From Hyphomicrobiales bacterium (lineage in GTDB: Bacteria > Pseudomonadota > Alphaproteobacteria > Rhizobiales > Rhizobiaceae): a DNA stretch of 64,000 bases. Numbering within the stretch: position 1 is the stretch's first letter; the number at the start of each line of letters is the position of its first letter. The position numbers and the translations under genes are program-made. Below are positions 22,289-31,653 of this stretch, piece after piece. The stretch covers positions 1-64,000 of the forward strand of contig UCJU01000001.1 of NCBI GenBank assembly GCA_900472925.1, written 5' to 3'. Below the pieces are notes generated by a model that was not told where the DNA came from, did not search any database, and worked only from the letters and a program-made list of their open reading frames with translations.

Positions 22289-23521
22289 TCAAGCAGCCGT
22301 TTCTTTGAAGAGAACATTCTGGTCCAACAGATACCTGGAAAACAGCGGCAAGCTTGCGCCTCCGATGGCGCGGGCCTGACTGCCGACGGCACCTGCGATG
22401 ATTTCGGGCACGACAACGCCCTGGAGATCGTGCAGATCCAGCGCCTTTTTGGTGGCCGCGACGATCCGCGCGCGGACCCAGCCGGGGAAGCCGCCATCAA
22501 TGATGACGGAAGCAAAATCGATGATCGAGGCTGCGGCAAGGACAGCTTGGGCAAGGGCCGCTGCGGTGTTTTGTATCCAGCGCTCCAGCGGCTCTCCAAA
22601 ATCGACCCATTCGTCAGGAGAAAACCATAGCGGCGTGGGGTCGATGTTGTTGGCGCGCAACATGTCTTCCAGCACGAAGATCGAGGCAATCTTCAGCAGC
22701 GGGACAGCGGAACCATCCCGCCCTTGGACTGGTAATGGGCCGATGGCACCCGCAGCGCCGGTTCGCCCGGAGAAGAGCGCGGAATTCAGCACGACACCGC
22801 CACCAATGAACGATCCGATGAAAACGTAGAGAAAATCGGGATAGTTCTGACCGGACCCGAAAACCATCTCCGCGCCGCAAGCGCTGGTTGCATCGTTTTG
22901 AAGAAAGACGGGATAATTGACCTGATCGGCGATATCGGCTCGCAGATCCACACCGCGCCACCGGTCCATTTCCTTCTGCGGTGCACCGACCTCCTGCGCC
23001 CAACTCCACATCTCGAAGGGCGCCGCTATTCCTATGCCCGCCATCCTGGCGCGTTCATCTTCCGTCAAGCGTGCCTCGAGCTCCGCTATACCATTGACTA
23101 CGAATGGCAATATCCATTCAGGCATCGGGTAAGGGTAGGTATTGCGGAGTTTCAATCTGATCCTACCGATGAAATCCATCAAGACGAGATCGACGCTGCG
23201 CCGACCAATTTTCACGCCGAACGAAAAAACCGCATCGGGATTCAGCCGCATCGGCGTCGACGGTTGACCGACCTTGCCTCGAAGACGCTCGCCACGAATA
23301 AGAAGCCCGTCGCTTTCCAGTGAGCGCATGATGACGGACACGGTCTGTGCTGAAAGCCCACTTCTGCGGGCAATTTCTGCTTTTGAAAGGCCGCTGTGGC
23401 GCCGCACGAGGGAAAGAACAAGGCGCTCATTGTAGGCGCGCACGCGAACCTGGTTCGCTCCGCCGCTCAAATCTGGCGCGGTTGCTGGCGTGTGGCCTGT
23501 GGCCTCCGCTGAGCGTGTCAT
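22289..23521 (-). CDS. frcR: ROK-family transcriptional regulator of the frc genes
   Basis: A 410-residue regulator of the NagC/XylR (ROK) type. The N-terminal winged helix (about 28-90) reads RHSGLSKAEIARRSGLSAQT, then VSVIMRSLESDGLL. The rest is a sugar-kinase-like fold with GIGIAAPFEMW and GSFIGGGVVLNSALFSGRTG. The usual ROK zinc cluster C-X-C-G-X3-C is not apparent, so the kinase-fold half may bind ligand without metal. It diverges from frcB. By analogy with S. meliloti FrcR it should repress frcBCAK until the sugar is present. Confidence 0.85.
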   Translation of the reverse strand: MTRSAEATGHTPATAPDLSGGANQVRVRAYNERLVLSLVRRHSGLSKAEIARRSGLSAQTVSVIMRSLESDGLLIRGERLRGKVGQPSTPMRLNPDAVFSFGVKIGRRSVDLVLMDFIGRIRLKLRNTYPYPMPEWILPFVVNGIAELEARLTEDERARMAGIGIAAPFEMWSWAQEVGAPQKEMDRWRGVDLRADIADQVNYPVFLQNDATSACGAEMVFGSGQNYPDFLYVFIGSFIGGGVVLNSALFSGRTGAAGAIGPLPVQGRDGSAVPLLKIASIFVLEDMLRANNIDPTPLWFSPDEWVDFGEPLERWIQNTAAALAQAVLAAASIIDFASVIIDGGFPGWVRARIVAATKKALDLHDLQGVVVPEIIAGAVGSQARAIGGASLPLFSRYLLDQNVLFKETAA

Positions 23522-23785
23522 ACATTTCCTCCCAGTGGCGACATTGATGTCGCCAGCCTATGCACTTCGAAAACCATTGTTTCGGCAAAAAGCTGTTCCT
23601 CCAAACACGCTTTTCAATGGTCACGAAAATCATAAAATGGCATAAAGAATTAATAATTCAATTGGATTTATTTATTGACAGGTTGTTGTTTTGATGTTTC
23701 CATCCGCGCCAGTGGCACCCGATCTAGGAGGAGAGGGGCCGCAACAGTCGCTTCGACGAGAAGCACTCATCACCGGGAGGACTAC
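23522..23785 (+). promoter_or_regulatory. frcR-frcB divergent control region
   Basis: The AT-rich centre holds a perfect 13-bp palindrome GAATTATAATTC-type site reading GAATTAATAATTC (23647-23659), a plausible ROK operator, followed by TTGACA at 23675-23680 as a candidate -35 element for frcB. A good -10 at the right spacing was not found. GGGAGG at 23775-23780 is the frcB ribosome site. Confidence 0.5.
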
Positions 23786-24808
23786 ATGAAAAGCACCGTT
23801 TCCGCCTTTCTCGGCGCGCTTGCGCTTGGCGTTTCTTTTGCATCAGTTGCATCCGCTGCCGACACGTCGGCCTGCCTGATCACAAAAACGGACACGAACC
23901 CCTTCTTCGTAAAAATGAAGGAAGGCGCGACAGCCAAGGCCAAGGAACTCGGCGTTACGCTGAAATCCTATGCCGGTAAGGTTGATGGCGACTCCGAAAG
24001 CCAGGTTGCAGCGATCGAGTCCTGCATTGCCGATGGCGCCAAGGGTATTCTGATCACAGCATCAGACACCAAGGGCATCGTACCGACAGTGAAGAAGGCA
24101 CGCGACGCCGGTATTCTGGTTATCGCGCTCGACACGCCGCTTGATCCTATCGCCTCTGCCGACGCAACGTTTGCGACCGACAACCTTCTCGCAGGCAAAT
24201 TGATCGGCGAATGGGCAAAGGGCACGATGGGCGACAAGGCAAAGGACGCTAAAGTCGGCTTCCTCGACCTGACGCCAGACCAGCCAAGCGTTGACGTTCT
24301 GCGCGACCAGGGCTTCATGATCGGCTTCGGCATCGACCCGAAAGACCCGAACAAGATCGGCGACGAAGTCGATCCACGTATTGTTGGCCATGACGTGACT
24401 AACGGTAACGAAGAAGGCGGCCGCAAGGCCATGGAAAACCTTCTCCAGAAGGATCCAGGCATCAACGTCATTCACACCATCAACGAGCCTGCCGCTGTCG
24501 GCGCTTATCAGGCTCTGAAGGCAGTCGGCATGGAAACGAACGTGCTCATCGTTTCCGTTGACGGCGGTTGCCCAGGTGTGAAATCGGTTCAGGACGGCGT
24601 AATCGGCGCAACATCTCAGCAATATCCTCTGATGATGGCAGCCCTTGGCGTTGAAGCGATCAAGAAGTTCGCTGACACCGGTGAAAAGCCAAAGCCAACA
24701 GAAGGCAAGTCGTTCTTCGACACAGGCGTTTCGCTCGTCACCGACAAGCCGGTTTCCGGCGTTCCAGCCATCAGCGTCAAGGAAGGTCTTTCCAAGTGCT
24801 GGGGTTGA
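23786..24808 (+). CDS. frcB: Fructose-type ABC transporter periplasmic binding protein
   Basis: A 340-residue class B sugar-binding protein. The signal peptide ends SVASAA at about residue 24. The mature part has the family pattern [51 protein letters not shown] and [15 protein letters not shown]. It closely resembles what I know of S. meliloti FrcB, which binds fructose, ribose and mannose. The start MKSTVSAFL at 23786 follows GGGAGG; an earlier in-frame Met would remove the signal peptide from the N terminus. Confidence 0.93.
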   Translation: MKSTVSAFLGALALGVSFASVASAADTSACLITKTDTNPFFVKMKEGATAKAKELGVTLKSYAGKVDGDSESQVAAIESCIADGAKGILITASDTKGIVPTVKKARDAGILVIALDTPLDPIASADATFATDNLLAGKLIGEWAKGTMGDKAKDAKVGFLDLTPDQPSVDVLRDQGFMIGFGIDPKDPNKIGDEVDPRIVGHDVTNGNEEGGRKAMENLLQKDPGINVIHTINEPAAVGAYQALKAVGMETNVLIVSVDGGCPGVKSVQDGVIGATSQQYPLMMAALGVEAIKKFADTGEKPKPTEGKSFFDTGVSLVTDKPVSGVPAISVKEGLSKCWG

Positions 24809-24833
24809 TAGCCTCTATCGATTAACGTGCGCT

Positions 24834-24854
24834 GGCCGGGATCACTTCCCGGCC
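24834..24854 (+). other. Intercistronic hairpin after frcB
   Basis: GGCCGGG (24834-24840) and CCCGGCC (24848-24854) with a seven-base loop, followed by ATTTTC. As in the nucleoside operon, a strong stem after the binding-protein gene probably stabilises or partly ends the frcB message, giving more FrcB than permease. Confidence 0.7.
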
Positions 24855-24941
24855 ATTTTCGCCAAGAAGATTTCGCTGTCAGATTACCCGGCTCAATAAC
24901 GGGCGCCTTGAATGGCTGTGCTGGCGGCGGCAGGAGGAAAT

Positions 24942-26006
24942 ATGAGCGGAATACAGGAATTCGAGAAAGTGCTGGATTCGAGCGACAAGAATGTCGCTTC
25001 CTTCGACCAGCAAAAGATTTCACCCTTTAAACGCGCGCAGCACTTCCTGCACTCGACCCCTGCGGCGGTGCCGCTGATTGTGTTGGTCTTGTCGATCGCC
25101 ATTTTTGGTCTCACCATCGGCGGGCGTTTCTTTTCATCCTATACATTGACGCTGGTTCTCCAGCAGATCGCCGTTGTCGGTATCCTAGGCTCCGCACAGA
25201 CGCTGATCATTCTGACCGCCGGTATCGACCTTTCGATTGGCGTCGTGATGGTCATTTCATCCGTCATCATGGGCAATTTCGCCATCACCTACGGATTGCC
25301 GACAGGCGTTGCAATCTTCGCAGGCTTTGTGGTTGGCGGATTGTGCGGCTTCTTCAATGGCTTTCTTGTTGCGGTGGTCAAACTGCCCCCCTTCATCGTG
25401 ACACTGGGATCATGGAATATCGTCATGGCGACGAATTTCATTTATTCTGCAAACGAAACGATACGTGACGCGGATGTGGCGCAGAACGCGCCCCTGCTTC
25501 ATATCTTTGCCACGAACTTCCGTCTCGGGACCGCAATCTTCACACTGGGTGTGATTGCCATGGTCCTGCTGGTCGCCTTCCTCTGGTACGTGCTTAATCA
25601 CACGGCGTGGGGTCGCCATGTCTATGCAGTGGGTGATGATCCTGAAGCGGCAAAACTGTCCGGTATTCAGACGCGCAAGGTTCTTTTGAGTGTTTACACC
25701 GTCGCTGGCGTTATCGCAGCCTTCGCAGCCTGGGTCGCCATCGGTCGCAACGGCTCCATCTCCCCATCTGCTGCGGTGACAGACTATAATCTTCAAGCCA
25801 TTACCGCGACCGTAATCGGTGGTATCTCGCTGTTCGGCGGACGCGGCTCCATTCTCGGCACTCTGTTTGGCGCCATGCTTGTGGGCGTCGTTTCCATGGG
25901 TCTCAACATGCTTGGCGCAGACCCCCAGTGGAAAGTCATGTTGACCGGCTGGCTGATCATCGCCGCCGTTGCAATCGACCAGTGGATCAGAAAGGCAGGC
26001 GTGTGA
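24942..26006 (+). CDS. frcC: Fructose-type ABC transporter permease
   Basis: A 354-residue RbsC-family inner-membrane permease with about ten hydrophobic segments. The motifs GSAQTLIILTAGIDLSIGVV and YAVGDDPEAAKLSGI are typical of the sugar subgroup. The start MSGIQEFEK at 24942 follows AGGAGGAAAT. It overlaps frcA by one base (TGATG), so the two are coupled. Confidence 0.93.
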   Translation: MSGIQEFEKVLDSSDKNVASFDQQKISPFKRAQHFLHSTPAAVPLIVLVLSIAIFGLTIGGRFFSSYTLTLVLQQIAVVGILGSAQTLIILTAGIDLSIGVVMVISSVIMGNFAITYGLPTGVAIFAGFVVGGLCGFFNGFLVAVVKLPPFIVTLGSWNIVMATNFIYSANETIRDADVAQNAPLLHIFATNFRLGTAIFTLGVIAMVLLVAFLWYVLNHTAWGRHVYAVGDDPEAAKLSGIQTRKVLLSVYTVAGVIAAFAAWVAIGRNGSISPSAAVTDYNLQAITATVIGGISLFGGRGSILGTLFGAMLVGVVSMGLNMLGADPQWKVMLTGWLIIAAVAIDQWIRKAGV

Positions 26007-26800
26007 TGACCGTTGATATGACCAAACAACCCATTCTCTCCGCCCATGGCCTGATCAAGCGTTATGGCCGCGTCACGGCGCTCGATAACGCCGATTTCGA
26101 TCTTTACCCAGGCGAAATCCTTGCGGTTATTGGCGACAACGGTGCCGGAAAATCCTCTCTGATCAAGGCTCTCTCAGGCGCTGTGCGTCCCGACGAGGGC
26201 GAGATCAGGCTGGAGGGCAAGCCCGTTCAGTTCAAGACGCCACTCGAGGCCCGCGATGCCGGCATCGAGACCGTCTATCAGAACCTTGCGCTTTCGCCCG
26301 CACTGTCGATCACCGATAACATGTTTCTGGGCCGTGAACTTCGCAAGCCGGGCTTTCTCGGCAGCGTGCTGCGCAAGCTCGACCATGCGGCCATGGACAA
26401 GTTCGCCCGCGAAAAACTGTCCGAACTTGGGCTGATGACAATTCAGAACATCAACCAGTCGGTGGAAACCCTGTCTGGCGGTCAGCGTCAGGGCGTCGCC
26501 GTAGCACGCGCTGCGGCCTTCGGCTCCAAGGTCGTTATTCTCGACGAGCCGACAGCGGCACTGGGTGTCAAGGAAAGCCGGCGAGTGCTGGAGCTTATTC
26601 TCGACGTCCGCTCCCGTGGCATGCCCATCGTTTTGATCTCTCACAACATGCCGCATGTGTTTGAAGTCGCTGATCGCATTCATATTCACCGGCTTGGAAA
26701 GCGCCTCTGCGTTATCAACCCGAAGGAGTACACGATGTCCGATGCGGTTGCCTTCATGACGGGCGCCAAGGAGCCTCCAAGGGAAACCATCGCCGCATGA
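26006..26800 (+). CDS. frcA: Fructose-type ABC transporter ATPase
   Basis: A single-domain ATPase of 264 residues: Walker A GDNGAGKSS, signature LSGGQRQGVAVARA, Walker B VVILDEPTAAL and switch His in VLISHNMPH. Unlike RbsA and the nucleoside ATPase in this window it has only one nucleotide-binding domain, so it must act as a homodimer. It overlaps frcK by four bases. Confidence 0.93.
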   Translation: MTVDMTKQPILSAHGLIKRYGRVTALDNADFDLYPGEILAVIGDNGAGKSSLIKALSGAVRPDEGEIRLEGKPVQFKTPLEARDAGIETVYQNLALSPALSITDNMFLGRELRKPGFLGSVLRKLDHAAMDKFAREKLSELGLMTIQNINQSVETLSGGQRQGVAVARAAAFGSKVVILDEPTAALGVKESRRVLELILDVRSRGMPIVLISHNMPHVFEVADRIHIHRLGKRLCVINPKEYTMSDAVAFMTGAKEPPRETIAA

Positions 26801-27426
26801 CGATGACACTCGCTGCGCTGACCGATACCCTCTTGCAGCGTGCGTCGGGACATTCCCGCTTTATCACTGCCATTGCCGGTCCCCCAGGGGCCGGCAAGTC
26901 CACTTTGGCCGATGCGCTTTATGGCGAGCTGACCAAGCGTGGCGAAAAAGCCGAAGTCCTGCCCATGGACGGGTTTCATATGGACAACGGCATTTTACGT
27001 GAGCGCGGCCTTCTTGCGCGCAAAGGCGCTCCTGAAACGTTCGATGTGCGCGGTTTCTTCGATATCGTGACTGCGGTGCGAAAAGCAGATCGAGAGGTTC
27101 TGGTGCCGGTTTTCGACCGTTCCCGGGAAATCGCCATCGCATCCGCACGCTCCGTGTCTTCTGAAACGCGGTTCATTCTGGCGGAGGGTAACTATCTGCT
27201 GTTGAATGAGGAACCGTGGGTACGGCTGAAAAACAGCTTCGATTTTTCCATTTTCGTCGGGCCGACCGTTGAGGTGCTGGAGCAGCGCCTACGAGATCGT
27301 TGGATCGGCTACGGACTGGACGAGGCAGGTATTGCGGCAAAACTTTACGAAAACGATTTGCCGAATGGCAAACGCGTTGTTGAGAATTCGCAGGAAGCGG
27401 ATATCAAGATCGACATCTGGGAGTAG
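26797..27426 (+). CDS. frcK: FrcK-like P-loop kinase
   Basis: A 209-residue P-loop protein of the uridine kinase/pantothenate kinase type: Walker A AGPPGAGKST, DGFHMDNGIL as the substrate loop, and PVFDRSREIAIA. In S. meliloti the gene after frcA is frcK, proposed as a kinase for the transported sugar although the protein fold belongs to the nucleoside-kinase group. The exact phosphoryl acceptor is not settled by sequence. It overlaps frcA by four bases and ends the operon. Confidence 0.85.
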   Translation: MTMTLAALTDTLLQRASGHSRFITAIAGPPGAGKSTLADALYGELTKRGEKAEVLPMDGFHMDNGILRERGLLARKGAPETFDVRGFFDIVTAVRKADREVLVPVFDRSREIAIASARSVSSETRFILAEGNYLLLNEEPWVRLKNSFDFSIFVGPTVEVLEQRLRDRWIGYGLDEAGIAAKLYENDLPNGKRVVENSQEADIKIDIWE

Positions 27427-27523
27427 GGGGTCTCGCTCCTTGTCTCGGTTGACCCGTGAAATTTCGTTCCGATTTTCCAGTGTATGTTGTAGGTCATGAT
27501 CCCATGACGATTCTGGATGCGGC

Positions 27524-28648
27524 ATGACTGCCAAGGTTTTCCTGACAAAGCTGAAGCTTAACGCCTTTCGCAATTACGCGGACGCTTCGCTGCGCCTTGA
27601 CGACAGGCATGTGGTGCTGACGGGCGATAATGGTTCCGGGAAGACAAACCTGCTGGAAGCCATCTCCTTCTTATCACCAGGACGGGGTTTGCGGCGTGCG
27701 ACCCTTTCCGAGGTCACGCAGGTCGGTGCGGAAAACATCGGCTTTTCGATCTTCGCCGAAGTCACCGGCATGGATGGCGAGGTCGCGATCGGTACCGGTG
27801 TCGAGGGTGAAGGCGAGGGGCTTTCGCGGCGGTTACGGCTGAACGGGACGCCGGTCAAATCGGTAGACGAGCTGACTGATCATCTCCGAGTTTTGTGGCT
27901 GACGCCCTCCATGGACGGACTTTTTACAGGCTCCTCGTCAGACCGTCGGCGATTTCTCGACCGGCTGGTTTTGTCGCTTGATCCCAGTCATGGGCGCCGT
28001 GCCAGTGATTTTGAAAAAGCCATGCGAGGGCGCAATCGTCTTCTATCAGATGGTCGCTTCGACCCGGTGTGGCTGGACGGTATCGAAAAACAGATGGCTG
28101 AACTTGGCATTTCAATGGCGGTTGCACGCCATGAGATGTTGGGCCTGTTGAAAGCGCTGATCGATAGCCGCGGCAATGATGCGAATTTTCCGACCGCTTC
28201 GCTGACGCTGTCTGGCTTCATGGACGATGAATTTCATCGTCCTGCTGTCGATCTGGAAGACGAATATCTCTCGACATTGAAGGACAATCGTTACCGCGAT
28301 GCCGGTGCCGGTCGCACGCTGGATGGGCCGCACCGTGCCGATCTTTATGTTCGCCATGCCGAGAAGGATATGGACGCTGGCCGCTGTTCTACGGGTGAAC
28401 AGAAAGCTCTGCTTGTCGGTTTGATTCTGGCTCATGCACAACTAACCGCCAATATGACGGGCCACGCGCCTGTGCTGTTGTTGGATGAGATCGCTGCCCA
28501 TCTTGATGAGGGCCGACGGAGCGCGCTGTTTGATCTCATTCATGCACTGGGTGGTCAAAGCTTCATGACCGGAACCGATGCATCGATGTTTTCAGGCTTG
28601 CAGGAGAGAGCGCAGTTTTTCGACGTTTCCGATGGAAGCATCACATGA
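27524..28648 (+). CDS. recF: DNA replication and repair protein RecF
   Basis: A 374-residue SMC-like ABC ATPase that loads RecA at gaps with RecO and RecR. Present are the N-terminal KLNAFRNY, Walker A TGDNGSGKTN, the signature CSTGEQKALLVG and Walker B LLLDEIAAHLD. An inverted repeat GTCATG-atcc-CATGAC (27495-27510) lies just before it. It is not next to dnaN or gyrB here, as is usual in Rhizobiaceae, and its 3' end overlaps the following gene. Confidence 0.94.
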   Translation: MTAKVFLTKLKLNAFRNYADASLRLDDRHVVLTGDNGSGKTNLLEAISFLSPGRGLRRATLSEVTQVGAENIGFSIFAEVTGMDGEVAIGTGVEGEGEGLSRRLRLNGTPVKSVDELTDHLRVLWLTPSMDGLFTGSSSDRRRFLDRLVLSLDPSHGRRASDFEKAMRGRNRLLSDGRFDPVWLDGIEKQMAELGISMAVARHEMLGLLKALIDSRGNDANFPTASLTLSGFMDDEFHRPAVDLEDEYLSTLKDNRYRDAGAGRTLDGPHRADLYVRHAEKDMDAGRCSTGEQKALLVGLILAHAQLTANMTGHAPVLLLDEIAAHLDEGRRSALFDLIHALGGQSFMTGTDASMFSGLQERAQFFDVSDGSIT

Positions 28649-29450
28649 TACTGCTGACATCCTCTTAAAAACCACCGGAGACGCTATTTTGGATCCTTTG
28701 AGTTCGGAGGAAATCGAACGCTATAAACGACATATCCTGTTACCGGAAATCGGTGGCGTCGGGCAGCAGCGGCTCAAAGCGGCGAAAGTTCTGGTCATCG
28801 GTGCGGGTGGCCTGGGAGCACCGGTGCTCTATTATCTGGCTGCGGCGGGCGTTGGAACGCTCGGCATCATCGATGACGACGTGGTTTCTCTGTCCAACCT
28901 TCAGCGACAGGTCATTCATGACACAGGCACCATCGGCGAGCAAAAGACTGACAGTGCTCGTCGCTCTATAGCGCGTCTCAATCCACATGTGCACACACTC
29001 CATTTCGAAGAGCGCTTCTCCATTGTCTGGGCGCATGATTATCTGAAATCCTTCGATCTGGTCATTGATGGCTCGGACAATTTCGATACCCGTTACGCCG
29101 CAGCCGATGCAGCAGAGACAGCCAGAATACCATTGGTGACGGGGGCGGTCGGACGTTTTGATGGTTCCGTCACCGTTCTCAAGCCCTATGAAACAGGGCC
29201 GGATGGCGTTCTGTTACCCGGCTATCGGGATTTGTTTCCCACGCCGCCGCCTCAGGGTGTGGTGCCATCCTGCGCTGAAACCGGTATCGTTGGCGCGTTG
29301 ACGGGCGTGATTGGTACGATCATGGCGATGGAGGCGATCAAGCTCATCACGCAGACGGGCGAGCCGCTTCTCGGACGCCTGCTTCTCTACGATTCGCTGG
29401 CGTCTCGCTTCGACACTGTTCGCTACAGACGCAGACAGGAAAAGGCGTGA
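28632..29450 (+). CDS. moeB: MoeB/ThiF/HesA-family adenylyltransferase
   Basis: An E1-like enzyme that adenylates the C-terminal Gly of a small carrier protein (MoaD or ThiS) for sulfur transfer. It has the nucleotide loop VIGAGGLGAPVLYYLAAAG, DDDVVSLSNLQRQ, and the Arg/Asp positions of DGSDNFDTRY. No rhodanese domain is fused. The zinc-binding CxxC pair found in many homologues is not seen. The ATG at 28632 overlaps recF; a TTG at 28689 with GGAG eight bases upstream is a good alternative (254 residues). Confidence 0.85.
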   Translation: MEASHDTADILLKTTGDAILDPLSSEEIERYKRHILLPEIGGVGQQRLKAAKVLVIGAGGLGAPVLYYLAAAGVGTLGIIDDDVVSLSNLQRQVIHDTGTIGEQKTDSARRSIARLNPHVHTLHFEERFSIVWAHDYLKSFDLVIDGSDNFDTRYAAADAAETARIPLVTGAVGRFDGSVTVLKPYETGPDGVLLPGYRDLFPTPPPQGVVPSCAETGIVGALTGVIGTIMAMEAIKLITQTGEPLLGRLLLYDSLASRFDTVRYRRRQEKA

Positions 29451-29920
29451 TGGATATTGTGAGAATAGAGAAAAGCTTTGGCCGCTTCGACGAACTGTTG
29501 GCGCTGATTCGCTCGTCATTCGCCTATATGGATGGCGTCATTGACCCTCCGTCTTCTGCACATCGTCTGACATCAGACGCTTTGATGCAGAAAACGAAGG
29601 ATGAAATTGCCTTTGTGGCGATTGATGGTGATCACCTATTGGGATGTGTTTTCTGCAAACCTGAAACATCGAGCCTTTATGTCGGCAAGCTGGCAGTGTC
29701 TGCGAAAGCGCAAGGGAAGGGCGTCGGTCGGGCGCTCTTGGCAAAGGCGGAAGACATTGCCTCCGGCTTGGGTCTTGCTGCGTTGCGGTTGGAAACGCGC
29801 ATCGAACTGACCGGAAACCATCAGCGCTTTTCGGCTTGGGGTTTTGCCAAGACAGCGGAAAATTCTCACCCCGGCTATGACAGAATCACATCCATCGAGA
29901 TGACCAAACGCCTTGGCTGA
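29450..29920 (+). CDS. GNAT-family N-acetyltransferase
   Basis: A 156-residue GNAT protein: LYVGKLAVSAKAQGKGVGRALL contains the acetyl-CoA loop (AQGKGVGRAL) after the central strands, followed by LRLETRIELTGNHQRFSAWG, where the residues of the substrate pocket differ between subfamilies. The ATG at 29450 overlaps the moeB-like TGA. The substrate cannot be told from the sequence. Confidence 0.85.
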   Translation: MDIVRIEKSFGRFDELLALIRSSFAYMDGVIDPPSSAHRLTSDALMQKTKDEIAFVAIDGDHLLGCVFCKPETSSLYVGKLAVSAKAQGKGVGRALLAKAEDIASGLGLAALRLETRIELTGNHQRFSAWGFAKTAENSHPGYDRITSIEMTKRLG

Positions 29921-29926
29921 CGCTCT

Positions 29927-30931
29927 TCAGCTACGCCCCGGCAAAACCCGATTGGGCGGACGGTGGCCATCGTAGAAGGCGCGGATATTGATGATGACCT
30001 TATCACCCATATCGATTCGGCCTTCGATGGTGGCAGAACTCATATGTGGCAGGAGAACCACCTTACCGTCTTTTGCAAGCTTGATCAGCTTCGGGTTTAC
30101 GACGGGTTCGTTTTCGAAGACATCCAGTCCTGCGCCAGCGATCTTGCCGTCGATCAGGCAGCGGATGAGCGCCGCTTCGTCGATGATATCGCCGCGTGCT
30201 GTGTTGACGATGTAGCTGGTCGGCTGCATCAGCGCCAGATGGCGGGCGGAAATCAGATGGTAGGTGGCAGGGGTCGAGGGGCAATTGACCGAAACGATAT
30301 CAACGCGCGCCAACATCTGGTCGAGGCTGTCCCAGTAGGTTGCTTCAAGTTCGGCTTCCGTTGCCGGGTTGACGCGTTTACGGTTGTGATAATGGATGGA
30401 CAGACCAAATGCCTTGGCGCGCCGCGCAACGGCAGTGCCGATGCGCCCCATACCGACGATACCAATGCGCTTGCCGGACAAACGCCGCCCCAGCATCCAG
30501 GTGGGCGACCAGCCGCTCCATTCCTCTGAACCGTTGGCTAGAACACGGGTGCCCTCCACCAGTCTGCGCGGAACAGCGAGAACAAGGGCCATGGTCATAT
30601 CGGCGCTGTCTTCGGTCAGGACGTTTGGCGTGTTGGTTACGGTGATGCCTTTACGGGCCGCCGCATCCACATCGATATGGTCGATGCCGTTTGAAAAACC
30701 GGCGATCAGTTTCAGCTGCGGGCCAGCCTGCGCGATCATCTCCGCAGTGATGCGGTCCGTCACGGTCGGCACCAGAACGTCCACCGTCTGCATTGCCGCG
30801 ACGAGCTCGGCGTTGGTGCGTGGGGCATCTTCGATGTTCAGTTCCGCGTCGAACAACTCGCGCATGCGGGTTTCGACCAAATCCGGCAATTTGCGTGTCA
30901 AATAGACGGAAGGTCTCTTTTTATTCGTCAT
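29927..30931 (-). CDS. D-2-hydroxyacid dehydrogenase (glyoxylate reductase type)
   Basis: A 334-residue NAD(P)-dependent dehydrogenase. The Rossmann loop GIVGMGRIGTAVARR and the catalytic set Arg (NTARGDI), Glu (DVFENEP) and His (LLPHMSSAT) are intact. Following the Rossmann strand, HYHNRKRV carries basic residues where NADP-preferring members have them. Similarity is to glyoxylate/hydroxypyruvate reductases of the GyaR type. It converges on the GNAT gene with a six-base gap. Confidence 0.88.
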   Translation of the reverse strand: MTNKKRPSVYLTRKLPDLVETRMRELFDAELNIEDAPRTNAELVAAMQTVDVLVPTVTDRITAEMIAQAGPQLKLIAGFSNGIDHIDVDAAARKGITVTNTPNVLTEDSADMTMALVLAVPRRLVEGTRVLANGSEEWSGWSPTWMLGRRLSGKRIGIVGMGRIGTAVARRAKAFGLSIHYHNRKRVNPATEAELEATYWDSLDQMLARVDIVSVNCPSTPATYHLISARHLALMQPTSYIVNTARGDIIDEAALIRCLIDGKIAGAGLDVFENEPVVNPKLIKLAKDGKVVLLPHMSSATIEGRIDMGDKVIINIRAFYDGHRPPNRVLPGRS

Positions 30932-31116
30932 CGTCAGCAGGCACCTTGTTCAGAGGTCATTAACCAGAAAGAGCGATAATTTCATTCACCACGGGCGTTT
31001 CTACCAGACCCAACGACGAAGACAAACAAATCTCGCATGTCGCAGTCGCAGCCTTTAGAAACGATGACCCCGATCACACTTCTCTATTGCTAAAAAAGCA
31101 AGGAACGGAAACCGGC

Positions 31117-31653
31117 ATGCGTAGCATTGTTTCGATTATCTGCATTGCATTGTCGCTGGGTTTGATCGACGCCGCAAGCGCGCCTGCCTATGCGCAGGGC
31201 GCGGCCAAGGGCGCAAGCGGCCTGCCGCTGCCGCGTTTCGTCAGCCTCAAGTCACGGCGTGTCAACATGCGCATAGGGCCCAGCACAGATTATGCCGTGT
31301 CCTGGATGTACATGAAATCAGGCATGCCTGTGGAGATCATTCAGGAATATGAAAACTGGCGACGCATCCGCGATGCGGATGGCACCGAAGGTTGGGTCAA
31401 CCAGGCGCTTCTGTCTGGCGAAAGAACGGCTGTGGCTGCGCCGTGGATGCGCGGCAAGGGCAAGGACGTCTTCGTCAACATGCGCCGCGAAGCGCAATCC
31501 GGTGCTGCCGTCATCGCCCGGCTGGAGCCAGGTGTTCAGATCAGCATCGGCGAGTGCAATGGCGATTGGTGCCGTGCCCATACCGGTCAGGTGACCGGCT
31601 GGGTATCGCAAGGCGAAATCTGGGGCGCTTATCCCGGCGAGGCCTTTAAATAA
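31117..31653 (+). CDS. Exported protein with two bacterial SH3 domains
   Basis: A 178-residue protein with a signal peptide (MRSIVSIICIALSLGLIDAA, cleavage near APAYAQG). Two SH3-like repeats follow: one at about 45-110 (RRVNMRIGPSTDYAVSW, ending GTEGWVNQALL) and one at about 120-170 (KDVFVNMRREAQSGAAVIAR, ending QVTGWVSQGEIWG). Such proteins usually bind or sense peptidoglycan in the periplasm. The start at 31117 is chosen because it begins the signal peptide. It converges with the next gene, with an eight-base overlap of the 3' ends. Confidence 0.82.
   Translation: MRSIVSIICIALSLGLIDAASAPAYAQGAAKGASGLPLPRFVSLKSRRVNMRIGPSTDYAVSWMYMKSGMPVEIIQEYENWRRIRDADGTEGWVNQALLSGERTAVAAPWMRGKGKDVFVNMRREAQSGAAVIARLEPGVQISIGECNGDWCRAHTGQVTGWVSQGEIWGAYPGEAFK

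Noticed and set aside
30932-31116. Additional start for the SH3 protein at 31087
   Set aside because: An in-frame Met there would add ten charged residues before the signal peptide; the later Met is better.
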